From the NCBI GenBank assembly GCA_038251625.1, contig JBBSBE010000067.1:1-21293 (forward strand): 21,293 nucleotides of DNA, read 5' to 3'. The translations under genes and the position numbers were made by a program. The DNA is from JBBQXK01 sp038251625. GTDB taxonomy: Bacteria; Pseudomonadota; Alphaproteobacteria; Rhodobacterales; Rhodobacteraceae. The notes under the pieces are model-generated. The model saw only the letters and a list, made by a program, of their open reading frames with translations, had not been told where the DNA came from and did no database searches. Below, piece by piece: positions 6,167-13,357 of the stretch (the stretch's first letter is position 1; each line of letters begins with the position of its first letter).

Positions 6167-7275
6167 CAGACGATCCGGTTGCCGCCCTGCCAGACGGCAC
6201 GCAGCGCGAAATAATCATCCAGCAGCACCACATCGGCACCCCGCCCCGGCGCGATCCGCCCCAGCCTGTCGCCCCATCCGATCAGGTCGGCGGGAAGGCG
6301 TGTGGCCATCGCCAGCGCCCGCGCGGGGTTGGCGCCCGCTTGCCCCACCAGCACGCCCACCGCCTGCGCCAGCGTCAGATCCGCCCCGGCCAGCGTGCCA
6401 TCTGCCAGCGTCAGCCGCCCGTCCTTGCGGTGGATCGTCCGTTCCCCCAGCGCGAACGAAGGGGCATCCGTGCCCGCCACTGCCATTGCGTCGGACACCA
6501 GGAACATCCCCTCGCCCCGCGCCGCCAGCGCCACCCGCATCGCCTCTGGCGCCACATGGATGCCATCGGCGATCAGGCCTGCCACGGCCCGCCCCGCCAG
6601 CACCGCCCCCACAAGGCCGGGGGCGCGGGCGGTCATCTGGCTCATCGCGTTGAAAAGATGCGTGGCCCCCACCGCACCTGCGGAAAAGGCGGCCTCGGCC
6701 TCGGCGGCGGTGCAGTCGGTGTGACCAAGCATGACCGTTACCCCCGCCCGCGCCAGCGCCGCGATCTGCGCGCGGGTGGCCGCGCGGGGCGACAGCGTGA
6801 TCATCAGCGCAGGCAGGGCGGCGGCGGCCTCCAGATAGGTGGCAAGGTCGGCATCCTCCATCGGGCGGATCAGGCCGGGGTCATGCGCGCCGGGGCGGTC
6901 GATATGGGGGCCCTCAAGGTGCAGGCCCAGAAAGCCGGGGCTGCCGCTGGCCGCAATGCCCGCCGCGATCACCCGGGCGGTTGCCGCTGGCCTGTCGGTG
7001 ATCAGCGTCGGCAGGATCCCCGCGCAGCCCAAGCGCGCGTGCGCGGCGCAAAGCGCCGCAATCGCGGCGGCATCGGTGCCAGCGTCCACCATCCGCCCGC
7101 CGCCACCGTTGACCTGCAGATCGACGAAGGCGGGCGCCAGAATGCCCGCCACCCGCTCGCCGCGCCCGTCATCGGGCCGGAGCGCCGCAATGCGCCCGTC
7201 CTCGATCACCACGGCCAGACCATCGCGCAGCGCCGAGCCGTCGAACACCCGTGCGCCTGAAAGGATCCGTTCCAC
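6166..7275 (-). CDS. nagA: N-acetylglucosamine-6-phosphate deacetylase
   Basis: A 369-residue cytoplasmic amidohydrolase that converts GlcNAc-6-P to GlcN-6-P and acetate, in amino-sugar and peptidoglycan recycling. Visible motifs: VDLQVNGGGG (51-60), the metal-binding HLEGPH (119-124, Glu121), MLGHTDCT (182-189, His185), ATHLFNAM (204-211, His206) and LVSDAM (259-264) with the catalytic Asp262. The C-terminal GRLTLADGTLAGADLTLAQA is a typical NagA segment. The first strand has DLQVNG in place of the HxH motif of other amidohydrolases, as is normal for NagA. It starts with GTG at 7275, preceded by AAGGGTG 5 nt upstream. No nagB, nagK or transporter gene is adjacent, so it stands apart from a pathway cluster; the helicase gene lies 67 nt upstream across a strong inverted repeat. 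Confidence 0.95.
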   Translation of the reverse strand: MERILSGARVFDGSALRDGLAVVIEDGRIAALRPDDGRGERVAGILAPAFVDLQVNGGGGRMVDAGTDAAAIAALCAAHARLGCAGILPTLITDRPAATARVIAAGIAASGSPGFLGLHLEGPHIDRPGAHDPGLIRPMEDADLATYLEAAAALPALMITLSPRAATRAQIAALARAGVTVMLGHTDCTAAEAEAAFSAGAVGATHLFNAMSQMTARAPGLVGAVLAGRAVAGLIADGIHVAPEAMRVALAARGEGMFLVSDAMAVAGTDAPSFALGERTIHRKDGRLTLADGTLAGADLTLAQAVGVLVGQAGANPARALAMATRLPADLIGWGDRLGRIAPGRGADVVLLDDYFALRAVWQGGNRIV

Positions 7276-7296
7276 TGTTCACCCTTGGCCGCCCCA

Positions 7297-7333
7297 CCCC
7301 ACGCCGCAGCCTATCCGTGGCAACGGCGTGGGG
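7297..7333 (-). terminator. Inverted repeat between the helicase gene and nagA
   Basis: A perfect 10-bp stem, CCCCACGCCG (7297-7306) and CGGCGTGGGG (7324-7333), encloses a 17-nt loop that can extend with GCC/GGC. It begins 10 nt after the helicase stop on the minus strand. There is no T-run, so it may be a Rho-linked or RNA-stabilising 3' structure, and it could limit read-through into nagA. Confidence 0.5.
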
Positions 7334-7342
7334 AAAGCCAGA

Positions 7343-9664
7343 TCAGCCCTTGGGTTTCTTCGGCGGCACGAACCGCTGCGAGGTGTCGCGCGCGTCTGTC
7401 ACCGGCTTTGGTGCGCGGGGTTTGGCGCCAAAGGGTTTGGCGCCCGCCGGTTTCGCGCGAAAGGGTTTTGCCCCTGCAGGCTTGTCACCCGCCGGTTTTG
7501 CCCAGGCCGGTTTGCCCCCAGTCGGTTTGCCGCCGGTCGGTTTGCCGCCGGTCGGGCGGTCGCCCGCAGGTTTGGCCCAGGCGGGCTTGGCACCCGCTGG
7601 CCGGTCGCCCGCAGGCTTGCCCCAGGCCGGTTTCGCCCCGGCGGCACGCGCGGGCCTTGCCCCATCCGCCGCCGCAGGCTTGGCGCGGGCCGGGCGCGGC
7701 GTGTCGGATGACGCGGGTTTGGGGCTGGCATATCGCCCGCCGTCTGACCCACCCGCCGGTTTGCCACCATGCGACTTGAAGCCTTCGGACTTGCCACCGC
7801 CGCCATGCGACCGGAAGCCTGCCGATTTCGGGGGCCGGGGGATAGAGGGGCGTTCCACACGGTCATCGGGCGACCAGCGCGGCTTTTTCGGCGCCTCGGG
7901 TGCGGGGGCGCGTGCCGCCTCGGCCTCTTCCACGATGCGCGGGGGCTTGGGCTGGTAGGGTGCCTTCGCCGGGCGTGGTGCTGCGCTTTCGGCAGCCTCC
8001 ACCGGCGCGGGCCGGGGGGTCCGCGGCTCGGCGCGCGGGGCCCGCGGGGCGGGGGCGGGGCGGGGACCGCGATCCAGCACCGGCTCGCCCGGCAGACGGC
8101 GCAGCGTCAGCCCGGCCTCGATTTCCATCCCGTCGCGGAACTTGCCCGCATCGGCCTCGGCGATCTGCACGAACGTCTCGGTCGTCTGCACCCGGATCGC
8201 GCCGATGGCATCCTTGGTGATCCCGCCCGCATCGCAAAGCTTGGGCAACAGCCAGCGCGCTTCGGCCCGGCCTTCATGCCCCACCGACAGCGAGAACCAG
8301 ACAGCGGCGCCAAACGCCGCCCGTTCGCGCGGGGGCGCGGCGTCGCGGGCGGGTGTCGCGGTATCAGACAGCTCTTCCGGCGCCGAACGCCCGTCGCGCC
8401 AGAGGCGCACGAAAGCGGCGGCCACGCGGTCGGCCCCGAAGCGGCCAAGCAGCGCCTCGGCCATGCCGGCCTCGTCCCCCGCATCGGCGGCCAGCGTGGG
8501 GTGCTCCAGGATGCGCATGTCATCCTTGGCCTGCACCTCGTCGGCATCGGGCGCCTTGGCCCAGTCGGCCACCACCTTGGCCCCCGACAGCAGGCGCTGC
8601 GCCTTGCGGAAATCGGGGGGGGTGACGATCAGGCAGGACACGCCCTTCGATCCCGCCCTGCCTGTGCGGCCTGAACGGTGCAACAGCACCTCGGAGTTTG
8701 AGGGCAGATCGGCGTGGATCACCAGTTCCAGCCCCGGCAGGTCGATCCCGCGCGCGGCAACGTCGGTGGCGATGCACACCCGCGCGCGCCCGTCGCGCAG
8801 CGCCTGCAGGGCATGGGTGCGTTCCTGCTGCGAAAGCTCGCCCGACAGCGCCACAACCTGAAAGCCCCGGTTGCCCATGCGCGCCATCAGGTGGCTGACA
8901 TTCGCGCGCGTCTTGCAGAAGACGATGGCCGTGGGCGCCTCGTAAAAGCGCAGGACGTTGAAGATCGCATGCTCGCGGTCGCGCGTGGCCACGTTCAGCG
9001 CGCGGTATTCGATATCGACGTGCTGCTTGGCCTCGCCCTTGGCCACGATCCGAAGGGCATTGGTCTGGTAGGATGACGCCAGCGCCTCGATCGCCTTCGG
9101 CACGGTGGCCGAAAACATCAGCGTGCGGCGTTCGGGCGGGGCACCGGCCAGGATGAACTCCAGATCCTCCTGAAAGCCCATGTCGAGCATCTCGTCAGCC
9201 TCGTCCAGCACCACGGCCTTCAGCGCTGAAAGATCGAGCGAGCCGCGTTCGATATGGTCGCGCAGACGGCCGGGCGTGCCCACCACCACATGCGCGCCGC
9301 GTTCCAGCGCGCGGCGTTCGGTGCGCTGGTCCATCCCGCCGACGCAGGACGCCAGATGCACACCCGCCGGGCCGTAAAGCCATTCGAACTCGCGCCGCAC
9401 CTGAAGCGCCAACTCGCGCGTGGGGGCCACGATCAGGGCCAGCGGCTTTTCGGCGTAAAGAAGCTGCGACTGGTTGCCCAGCACCTCGGGCGCGATGGCC
9501 AGGCCGAAGGCCACCGTCTTGCCCGATCCGGTCTGCGCCGAAACCAGAAGGTCGCGCCCGGCAGGGCCATCGCCCAGCACGGCCTCTTGCACCGGTGTGA
9601 GGGCAGCATAGCCCTTGTCGGCCAATGCCTGCGCCAGAGGCGCGGCAATTCTGTCGTCATTCAT
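7343..9664 (-). CDS. DEAD-box RNA helicase with DbpA-like domain and repetitive basic tail
   Basis: A 773-residue ATP-dependent RNA helicase. RecA-like domain 1 carries the Q-motif region (GYAALTPVQ, 18-26), AQTGSGKT (43-50), PTREL (91-95), TPGR (130-133), DEAD (154-157) and SAT (185-187). Domain 2 ends in HRSGRTGRAG (329-338). Residues about 450-525 fit the DbpA RNA-binding domain (PF03880), as in DeaD/CsdA. From about 526 to 773 the protein is low-complexity Pro/Ala/Lys/Arg, ending in tandem GGKP/GAKP/AWAKP units, likely a disordered RNA-binding tail. The ATG at 9664 is chosen because conserved sequence starts there; an open frame continues 89 codons upstream without family features. Likely roles are ribosome assembly, mRNA decay and cold adaptation. 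DeaD/CsdA-like is a reasonable name, but a specific orthologue is not certain. Confidence 0.93.
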   Translation of the reverse strand: MNDDRIAAPLAQALADKGYAALTPVQEAVLGDGPAGRDLLVSAQTGSGKTVAFGLAIAPEVLGNQSQLLYAEKPLALIVAPTRELALQVRREFEWLYGPAGVHLASCVGGMDQRTERRALERGAHVVVGTPGRLRDHIERGSLDLSALKAVVLDEADEMLDMGFQEDLEFILAGAPPERRTLMFSATVPKAIEALASSYQTNALRIVAKGEAKQHVDIEYRALNVATRDREHAIFNVLRFYEAPTAIVFCKTRANVSHLMARMGNRGFQVVALSGELSQQERTHALQALRDGRARVCIATDVAARGIDLPGLELVIHADLPSNSEVLLHRSGRTGRAGSKGVSCLIVTPPDFRKAQRLLSGAKVVADWAKAPDADEVQAKDDMRILEHPTLAADAGDEAGMAEALLGRFGADRVAAAFVRLWRDGRSAPEELSDTATPARDAAPPRERAAFGAAVWFSLSVGHEGRAEARWLLPKLCDAGGITKDAIGAIRVQTTETFVQIAEADAGKFRDGMEIEAGLTLRRLPGEPVLDRGPRPAPAPRAPRAEPRTPRPAPVEAAESAAPRPAKAPYQPKPPRIVEEAEAARAPAPEAPKKPRWSPDDRVERPSIPRPPKSAGFRSHGGGGKSEGFKSHGGKPAGGSDGGRYASPKPASSDTPRPARAKPAAADGARPARAAGAKPAWGKPAGDRPAGAKPAWAKPAGDRPTGGKPTGGKPTGGKPAWAKPAGDKPAGAKPFRAKPAGAKPFGAKPRAPKPVTDARDTSQRFVPPKKPKG
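7406..7636 (-). repeat. In-frame tandem repeats encoding the Lys/Pro tail of the helicase
   Basis: Units of 12-15 nt, for example the GGTCGGTTTGCCGCC type near 7513-7560, repeat imperfectly through this stretch. They encode GGKPTGGKP and AKPAGAKP series (residues about 677-752). Near-identical adjacent units imply slippage-driven expansion, so length probably varies among strains. Confidence 0.75.
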
Positions 9665-9681
9665 GATGTTCGTTCCCAAAG

Positions 9682-9696
9682 GGGTGCGCTGCACCC
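9682..9696 (-). promoter_or_regulatory. Hairpin next to the helicase ribosome-binding site
   Basis: GGGTGC (9682-9687) and GCACCC (9691-9696) form a 6-bp stem with a 3-nt loop in the helicase 5' UTR, ending 17 nt before the ATG and close to the likely ribosome site GGGAACG. A role in temperature or helicase feedback control is possible but unproven. Confidence 0.3.
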
Positions 9697-9803
9697 GTGC
9701 CAGTTGCGGCACCGCTTGCCCCCGTCTGCCCCGGCCTCCTCGCCGCGTGCAGACCCGGAACGCCTTGGGCCGACTGCGGGCACATAATGCAAAGCCGCAC
9801 GAA

Positions 9804-9809
9804 AGTATA
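9804..9809 (-). promoter_or_regulatory. Candidate -10 element for the helicase gene
   Basis: On the minus strand TATACT stands out in an otherwise GC-rich 227-nt divergent gap. The -35 at 17-nt spacing (GCAAGG) is weak. If used, it gives a 5' UTR of about 130 nt, long as is typical of cold-shock DEAD-box genes. Confidence 0.3.
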
Positions 9810-9891
9810 GCGCCGCTTTTCCTTGGCCTTGCCGCATTGCCGCCCCGATGCGGGGGTAGGGCTTTGCGAGGATGACACACCCGAGGGGCAC

Positions 9892-10314
9892 ATGGGCGCG
9901 ATTCTCTTTTCTTTGCGGCTGATGCTGGCACTGGCGATGCTGGTGCTGCCGTTCCGCCCGCTGCGCGCGGCGGCGCTGGCGGCGGGCGGGTTCGCCAGCC
10001 TGACGGCGCTTGGGCCCCAGGGCGCCGGGGTGCCTGCGGTCACGGTCGAAACCCGATCCCTTGCAGGCGAGGCGCAGGCGGCCGTTGCGTCGGGCGATTT
10101 CGCGCTGGCCGCCGCACTGGTGGCTGTGCTGCCGGACGCCGAGGCGCGGCTTGCCCGCCCGGCCCTGATGGCCACGGCGCTGGCGCAGGTACGCCCGCTG
10201 CCCGCCTCCGATGCGGTGGGCAACCACGCGGGCTACGCCTTCCTTGCCGCCCTTGACCCCGCGACGCCGCTCTGGGGTCAGCGCGCGGCACTTTACGCCA
10301 CGCGCCTGCCTTGA
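9892..10314 (+). CDS. Small exported hypothetical protein
   Basis: A 140-residue protein of no recognised family. The start at 9892 follows GAGGGG four bases upstream; an in-frame ATG at 9823 lacks a ribosome site and adds non-hydrophobic sequence. The first 30 residues (MGAILFSLRLMLALAMLVLPF, then RPLRAAALAAGG) form a signal peptide or membrane anchor. The rest is rich in Ala/Leu, with an Ala-rich repeat-like region (EAQAAVASGDFALAAALVAVLPDAEARLA) suggesting paired helices such as a TPR-like fragment, and ends in QRAALYATRLP. No catalytic motif is visible. It sits 50 nt before the quinone oxidoreductase, divergent from the helicase. Coding is supported by the ribosome site, codon use and signal-like N-terminus. 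Confidence 0.65.
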   Translation: MGAILFSLRLMLALAMLVLPFRPLRAAALAAGGFASLTALGPQGAGVPAVTVETRSLAGEAQAAVASGDFALAAALVAVLPDAEARLARPALMATALAQVRPLPASDAVGNHAGYAFLAALDPATPLWGQRAALYATRLP

Positions 10315-10364
10315 CGTTCTGGCCCGGGGGGCCACACTCTCGCCCCTGAACAAGGGAGAGCACC

Positions 10365-11345
10365 ATGACCGAAGCGCGCACCGTCATCATCGAGGCCCAC
10401 GGCGGCCCCGAGGTTCTGCAGATCGCCAGCCGCCCCGTTCCGGCGCCCGGGCCGGGCGAGGTGACGATCGAGACGCGCGCCGGGGGCCTCAATTTCATCG
10501 ACGTCTATCAGCGCTCTGGCCTTTACCCGATGAAGATGCCCGCGACGATGGGGATGGAGGGGGCCGGCGTGGTGACGGCCGTGGGCGACGGGGTGACGCA
10601 CCTGAAAGCGGGAAGCCGCGTGGCCTATGCCGCCAACCCGCCCGGTGCCTGGGCCGAGGCGCGGACAATGCCCGCAGGGCAGGTCTGCCCGCTGCCCGAT
10701 GCCATCGGCTTCGAGGAAGGCGCCGCGATGATGCTGAAGGGCATGACGGTGCAGTACCTGTTCCGCCGCACGGTGCCGATTGCCAAGGGCGACACGGTGC
10801 TTTTCCATGCAGCGGCGGGGGGCGTGGGCCTGATCGCCTGCCAGTGGGCGCGGGCAGAGGGCATCCGGCTCATCGGCACCGCCGGGTCGGACGAGAAATG
10901 CGCGCTTGCCGTCGAACACGGGGCCGAGGTCTGCATCAACTATGCCACCGGGGATTTCGTGGCACGGGTGAAGGAACTGACGGGCGGGCGCGGCGTCGAT
11001 GTGGTGATGGATGCGGTGGGGGCCACGACCTTCGAGGGGTCGCTGAACTGCCTGCGCCCCCTTGGGATGATGATCTCTTTCGGCAGCGCCAGCGGCAAGG
11101 TGCCGCCCTTCGACATCGGCATGCTGGCCGCCAAGGGATCGCTGAAGATCACCCGTCCCACGCTTTTCACCCATACCGCCGACCCGGCGGTGTGCCAGGC
11201 GATGGCGGCGGACCTGTTTGAAATGGTGGCCTCGGGCAAGGTGAAGATCCGCATTGACCAGCGATTTCCCTTCACCGAAGTGGCGGCCGCACAGCGCGCG
11301 CTGGAGGCGCGGGCGACCACGGGATCGACCGTCCTGACCTTCTGA
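10365..11345 (+). CDS. NADPH:quinone oxidoreductase, zeta-crystallin type (MDR family)
   Basis: A 326-residue zinc-independent medium-chain dehydrogenase/reductase. It starts at an ATG 5 nt after AAGGGAGAG. The N-terminal GroES-like domain contains GGPEVLQI and GLNFIDVYQRSGLYP (41-55), typical of QOR. The Rossmann NADPH site is HAAAGGVGLIACQWA (148-162). The structural-zinc cysteines of alcohol dehydrogenases are absent, as expected. GGRGVDVVMDAVGATTF (207-223) and the C-terminal RALEARATTGSTVLTF match quinone reductases. It likely reduces quinones or related electrophiles in the cytoplasm with NADPH. The gap upstream carries a TGGCCC/GGGCCA hairpin (10320-10334). Downstream are two strong inverted repeats. 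Confidence 0.92.
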   Translation: MTEARTVIIEAHGGPEVLQIASRPVPAPGPGEVTIETRAGGLNFIDVYQRSGLYPMKMPATMGMEGAGVVTAVGDGVTHLKAGSRVAYAANPPGAWAEARTMPAGQVCPLPDAIGFEEGAAMMLKGMTVQYLFRRTVPIAKGDTVLFHAAAGGVGLIACQWARAEGIRLIGTAGSDEKCALAVEHGAEVCINYATGDFVARVKELTGGRGVDVVMDAVGATTFEGSLNCLRPLGMMISFGSASGKVPPFDIGMLAAKGSLKITRPTLFTHTADPAVCQAMAADLFEMVASGKVKIRIDQRFPFTEVAAAQRALEARATTGSTVLTF

Positions 11346-11354
11346 GAAGGGGGC

Positions 11355-11389
11355 GCCGTTGCAGGGGGCATCGAACCCCCTGCAACGGC
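11355..11389. repeat. Perfect 14-bp inverted repeat downstream of the quinone oxidoreductase
   Basis: GCCGTTGCAGGGGG (11355-11368) and its exact complement (11376-11389) flank a 7-nt loop, starting 9 nt after the stop codon. The stem is very stable, but no T-run follows on either side, so it is more likely an mRNA 3'-end stabiliser or Rho-related structure than a classical intrinsic terminator. Confidence 0.6.
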
Positions 11390-11432
11390 ATTGCCATGGA
11401 AAGGGCGCCGGGCGGGGGCGCGGGATCGGAAA

Positions 11433-11500
11433 GGGGGGCTGTCTGCCCCCCCGTGACCATCGGCTCAAGAACCGACGGTCACCCCCCCGAGGATATTTTT
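11433..11500 (+). terminator. Double-hairpin terminator with GAGGATATTT element
   Basis: Stem A is GGGGGG (11433-11438) with CCCCCC (11446-11451). Stem B is GTGACC-A-TCGG (11453-11463) with CCGA-C-GGTCAC (11472-11482). A C-run and GAGGATATTTTT (11489-11500) follow, supplying the U-tract. I recall C-run plus GAGGATATTT elements as a frequent intergenic terminator-linked repeat in Rhodobacteraceae. It serves the plus-strand oxidoreductase and lies just beyond the 3' end of rppH. Confidence 0.65.
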
Positions 11501-11521
11501 CCAAAGGAGAATGGGAAGGGT

Positions 11522-12016
11522 TCAGGCCAGATGGGGGCGGAAGGCCGCAACGACGGCCTCATACACCTTCCGCTTGAAGGGCACGATTGCACCGACCATC
11601 GCATCGGCCTGCATCCACTGCCAGCGGGCGAATTCGGGGTGGCCCGCGGTGATGTCGATCTGGTCGTCGCGGCCCGCGAACCGCATCAGAAACCATTTCT
11701 GCCGCTGGCCGCGATATTTGCCGCCCCAGACATGGCCCAGAAGATCGGGCGGCAGGTCATAGGTGATCCAGCCTTTCGTGCGATCCACCACCGACACGAG
11801 GCCAGCGGTGACGCCGGTTTCTTCCCAAAGCTCGCGCAGGGCGGCGGCGCGTGGTTTTTCCCCCTCGTCGATCCCGCCCTGCGGCATTTGCCAGGCGGGC
11901 GGTGCGCCGGCGGGGCTGTCAAGCCGCTGGCCCGCGAAGATCAGGCCCGCGGCATTGATCATCACCACCCCCACGCAGGGGCGGTAAGGCAATCCTGCCG
12001 CGTCTTCCGGCGTCAC
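11522..12016 (-). CDS. rppH: RNA pyrophosphohydrolase (Nudix)
   Basis: A 164-residue Nudix hydrolase that converts 5'-triphosphate (or diphosphate) RNA ends to monophosphate and so triggers RNase E-dependent mRNA decay. The N-terminal YRPCVGVVMIN and the block PPAWQMPQGGIDEGE are specific to the RppH/NudH branch. The Nudix box runs G47-x5-E53-x7-R61-E62-x-x-E65-E66-x-G68. A central QRQKWFLMRF and the C-terminal FKRKVYEAVVAAF complete the match. Length is normal. It starts with GTG at 12016, overlapping the ctpA stop in GTGA, so it is translationally coupled as the last gene of the gpmI-envC-ctpA-rppH run. Confidence 0.93.
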   Translation of the reverse strand: MTPEDAAGLPYRPCVGVVMINAAGLIFAGQRLDSPAGAPPAWQMPQGGIDEGEKPRAAALRELWEETGVTAGLVSVVDRTKGWITYDLPPDLLGHVWGGKYRGQRQKWFLMRFAGRDDQIDITAGHPEFARWQWMQADAMVGAIVPFKRKVYEAVVAAFRPHLA

Positions 12017-13350
12017 TTCTGGTCGCTCGCCGCCATCACTGCGAGGCCCTTGATGATGTCCACGGCATAGGCCAGCTGATAATCCTCGACCCGCAGCTTG
12101 GCAGTTTCGGCGGCGCGGGCCTGATCGGCCTCGAGTTGCTTCTTCTCGTCCTCGCTCATCGAATCGTTCGACAGGGCACCACGCAGCGAGGCCTCGGTGC
12201 GGCCGGGCGCGGTGGTGGTTGCCTCCTCGCCGTCGGGCGCGCGGGGCGGCTGTTCGACGATGATGTCGGGTGCCACACCCAGCGCCTGGATCGACCGGCC
12301 CGAAGGCGTGTAGTAACGCGATGTCGTCAGCCGCATCGCACCATCGCCACGCAAGGGCACGATCGTCTGCACCGATCCCTTGCCAAAGCTTTTGGTGCCC
12401 ACGACGATCGCGCGGCGGTGATCCTGCAGCGCCCCCGCCACGATTTCCGAGGCCGAGGCCGAGCCGCCGTTGATCAGCACCACCAGGGGCTTGCCGCCCG
12501 TCAGATCGCCGGGCGTCGCGTTGAAGCGCTCGCCGTCGCCGGGGCTGCGGCCCCGGGTTGACACGATCTCGCCCTTGTCGAGGAACGCATCCGACACCTT
12601 GATCGCCTGGTTCAGAAGGCCGCCGGGGTTGTTGCGCAGATCCATGACCACGCCCGATACCTTGTCCCAGCCGCCCAACGCATCGACGTTCTTTTTCAGT
12701 TCCGCTTCCAGCCCAGGATAGGTCTGGTCGTTGAAGGTGGTCACGCGCACCACGACCACATCACCGACCGAACGCCCGCGCGCTGCAACCAGCTTGATCG
12801 TCTCGCGGATGATCGACACGTCGAAGGGTTCGGGCGTGCCTTCGCGCACCAGCGTGATGATGATCTCGCTGCCCACCGGGCCGCGCATCATGTCGACCGC
12901 CTGGTCAAGCGTCAGGCCAAGCACGCTTTCGCCGTTCACATGGGTGATGAAATCGCCCGATTCCACGCCCGCCGCCGCGGCCGGTGTGCCGTCCATCGGG
13001 GTCACGACCTTCACGAAACCGTCTTCCTGCGTCACCTCGATCCCAAGGCCGCCGAATTCGCCGCGCGTCTGTACCCGCATGTCCTGGAAGGCATCGGCGG
13101 GCAGATAGCTTGAATGGGGATCAAGCGATGTCAGCATGCCGTTGATGGCCGCCTCGATCAGCTTGTTGGTGTCCACGTCCTCGACATACTGGCTGCGGAT
13201 CCGCTCGAAGATATCGCCGAAAAGGTCGAGCTGTTCGTAGACCGTGCTGTTCTTGGTCTGCTCCTGCGCGATCAGGGGGCCGGCCACCTGCGTGGTCAAC
13301 AATACCCCGGCCACGGTACCGCCAAGGGCGGCCATCACGAATTTCCTCAT
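12013..13350 (-). CDS. ctpA: Carboxyl-terminal processing peptidase (S41)
   Basis: A 445-residue periplasmic serine protease of the CtpA/Prc family. Residues 1-28 form a signal peptide or anchor. A PDZ domain covers about 95-175 (GGLGIEVTQEDGFVKVVTP, then AGVESGDFITHVNG). The protease core contains GVVMDLRNNPGGLL (233-246) and NGGSASASE (294-302). Lys324 in SFGKGSVQ lies 25 residues after Ser299, the usual spacing of the Ser/Lys dyad. The tail (370-445) is charged and helical. In other bacteria such enzymes degrade or process envelope proteins, including cell-wall hydrolases, which fits its place directly after the hydrolase activator envC with a 7-nt gap. The ribosome site (AAGGAA) lies in the envC 3' end. 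Confidence 0.95.
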   Translation of the reverse strand: MRKFVMAALGGTVAGVLLTTQVAGPLIAQEQTKNSTVYEQLDLFGDIFERIRSQYVEDVDTNKLIEAAINGMLTSLDPHSSYLPADAFQDMRVQTRGEFGGLGIEVTQEDGFVKVVTPMDGTPAAAAGVESGDFITHVNGESVLGLTLDQAVDMMRGPVGSEIIITLVREGTPEPFDVSIIRETIKLVAARGRSVGDVVVVRVTTFNDQTYPGLEAELKKNVDALGGWDKVSGVVMDLRNNPGGLLNQAIKVSDAFLDKGEIVSTRGRSPGDGERFNATPGDLTGGKPLVVLINGGSASASEIVAGALQDHRRAIVVGTKSFGKGSVQTIVPLRGDGAMRLTTSRYYTPSGRSIQALGVAPDIIVEQPPRAPDGEEATTTAPGRTEASLRGALSNDSMSEDEKKQLEADQARAAETAKLRVEDYQLAYAVDIIKGLAVMAASDQK

Positions 13351-13357
13351 CGCGTTC

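Noticed and set aside
7406..7636. Repeat tract as a CRISPR array or integron-like element
   Set aside because: Units are 12-15 nt, lack spacers, stay in frame with the helicase, and encode a continuous low-complexity tail.
6136..7711. Plus-strand open frames across nagA and the helicase tail
   Set aside because: They are shadows of strongly conserved minus-strand genes and show no domain, signal peptide or ribosome site.
9665..9931. 89-codon N-terminal extension of the helicase
   Set aside because: It contains no helicase sequence, has Cys/Arg-rich intergenic composition, and overlaps the likely promoter and the divergent gene start.
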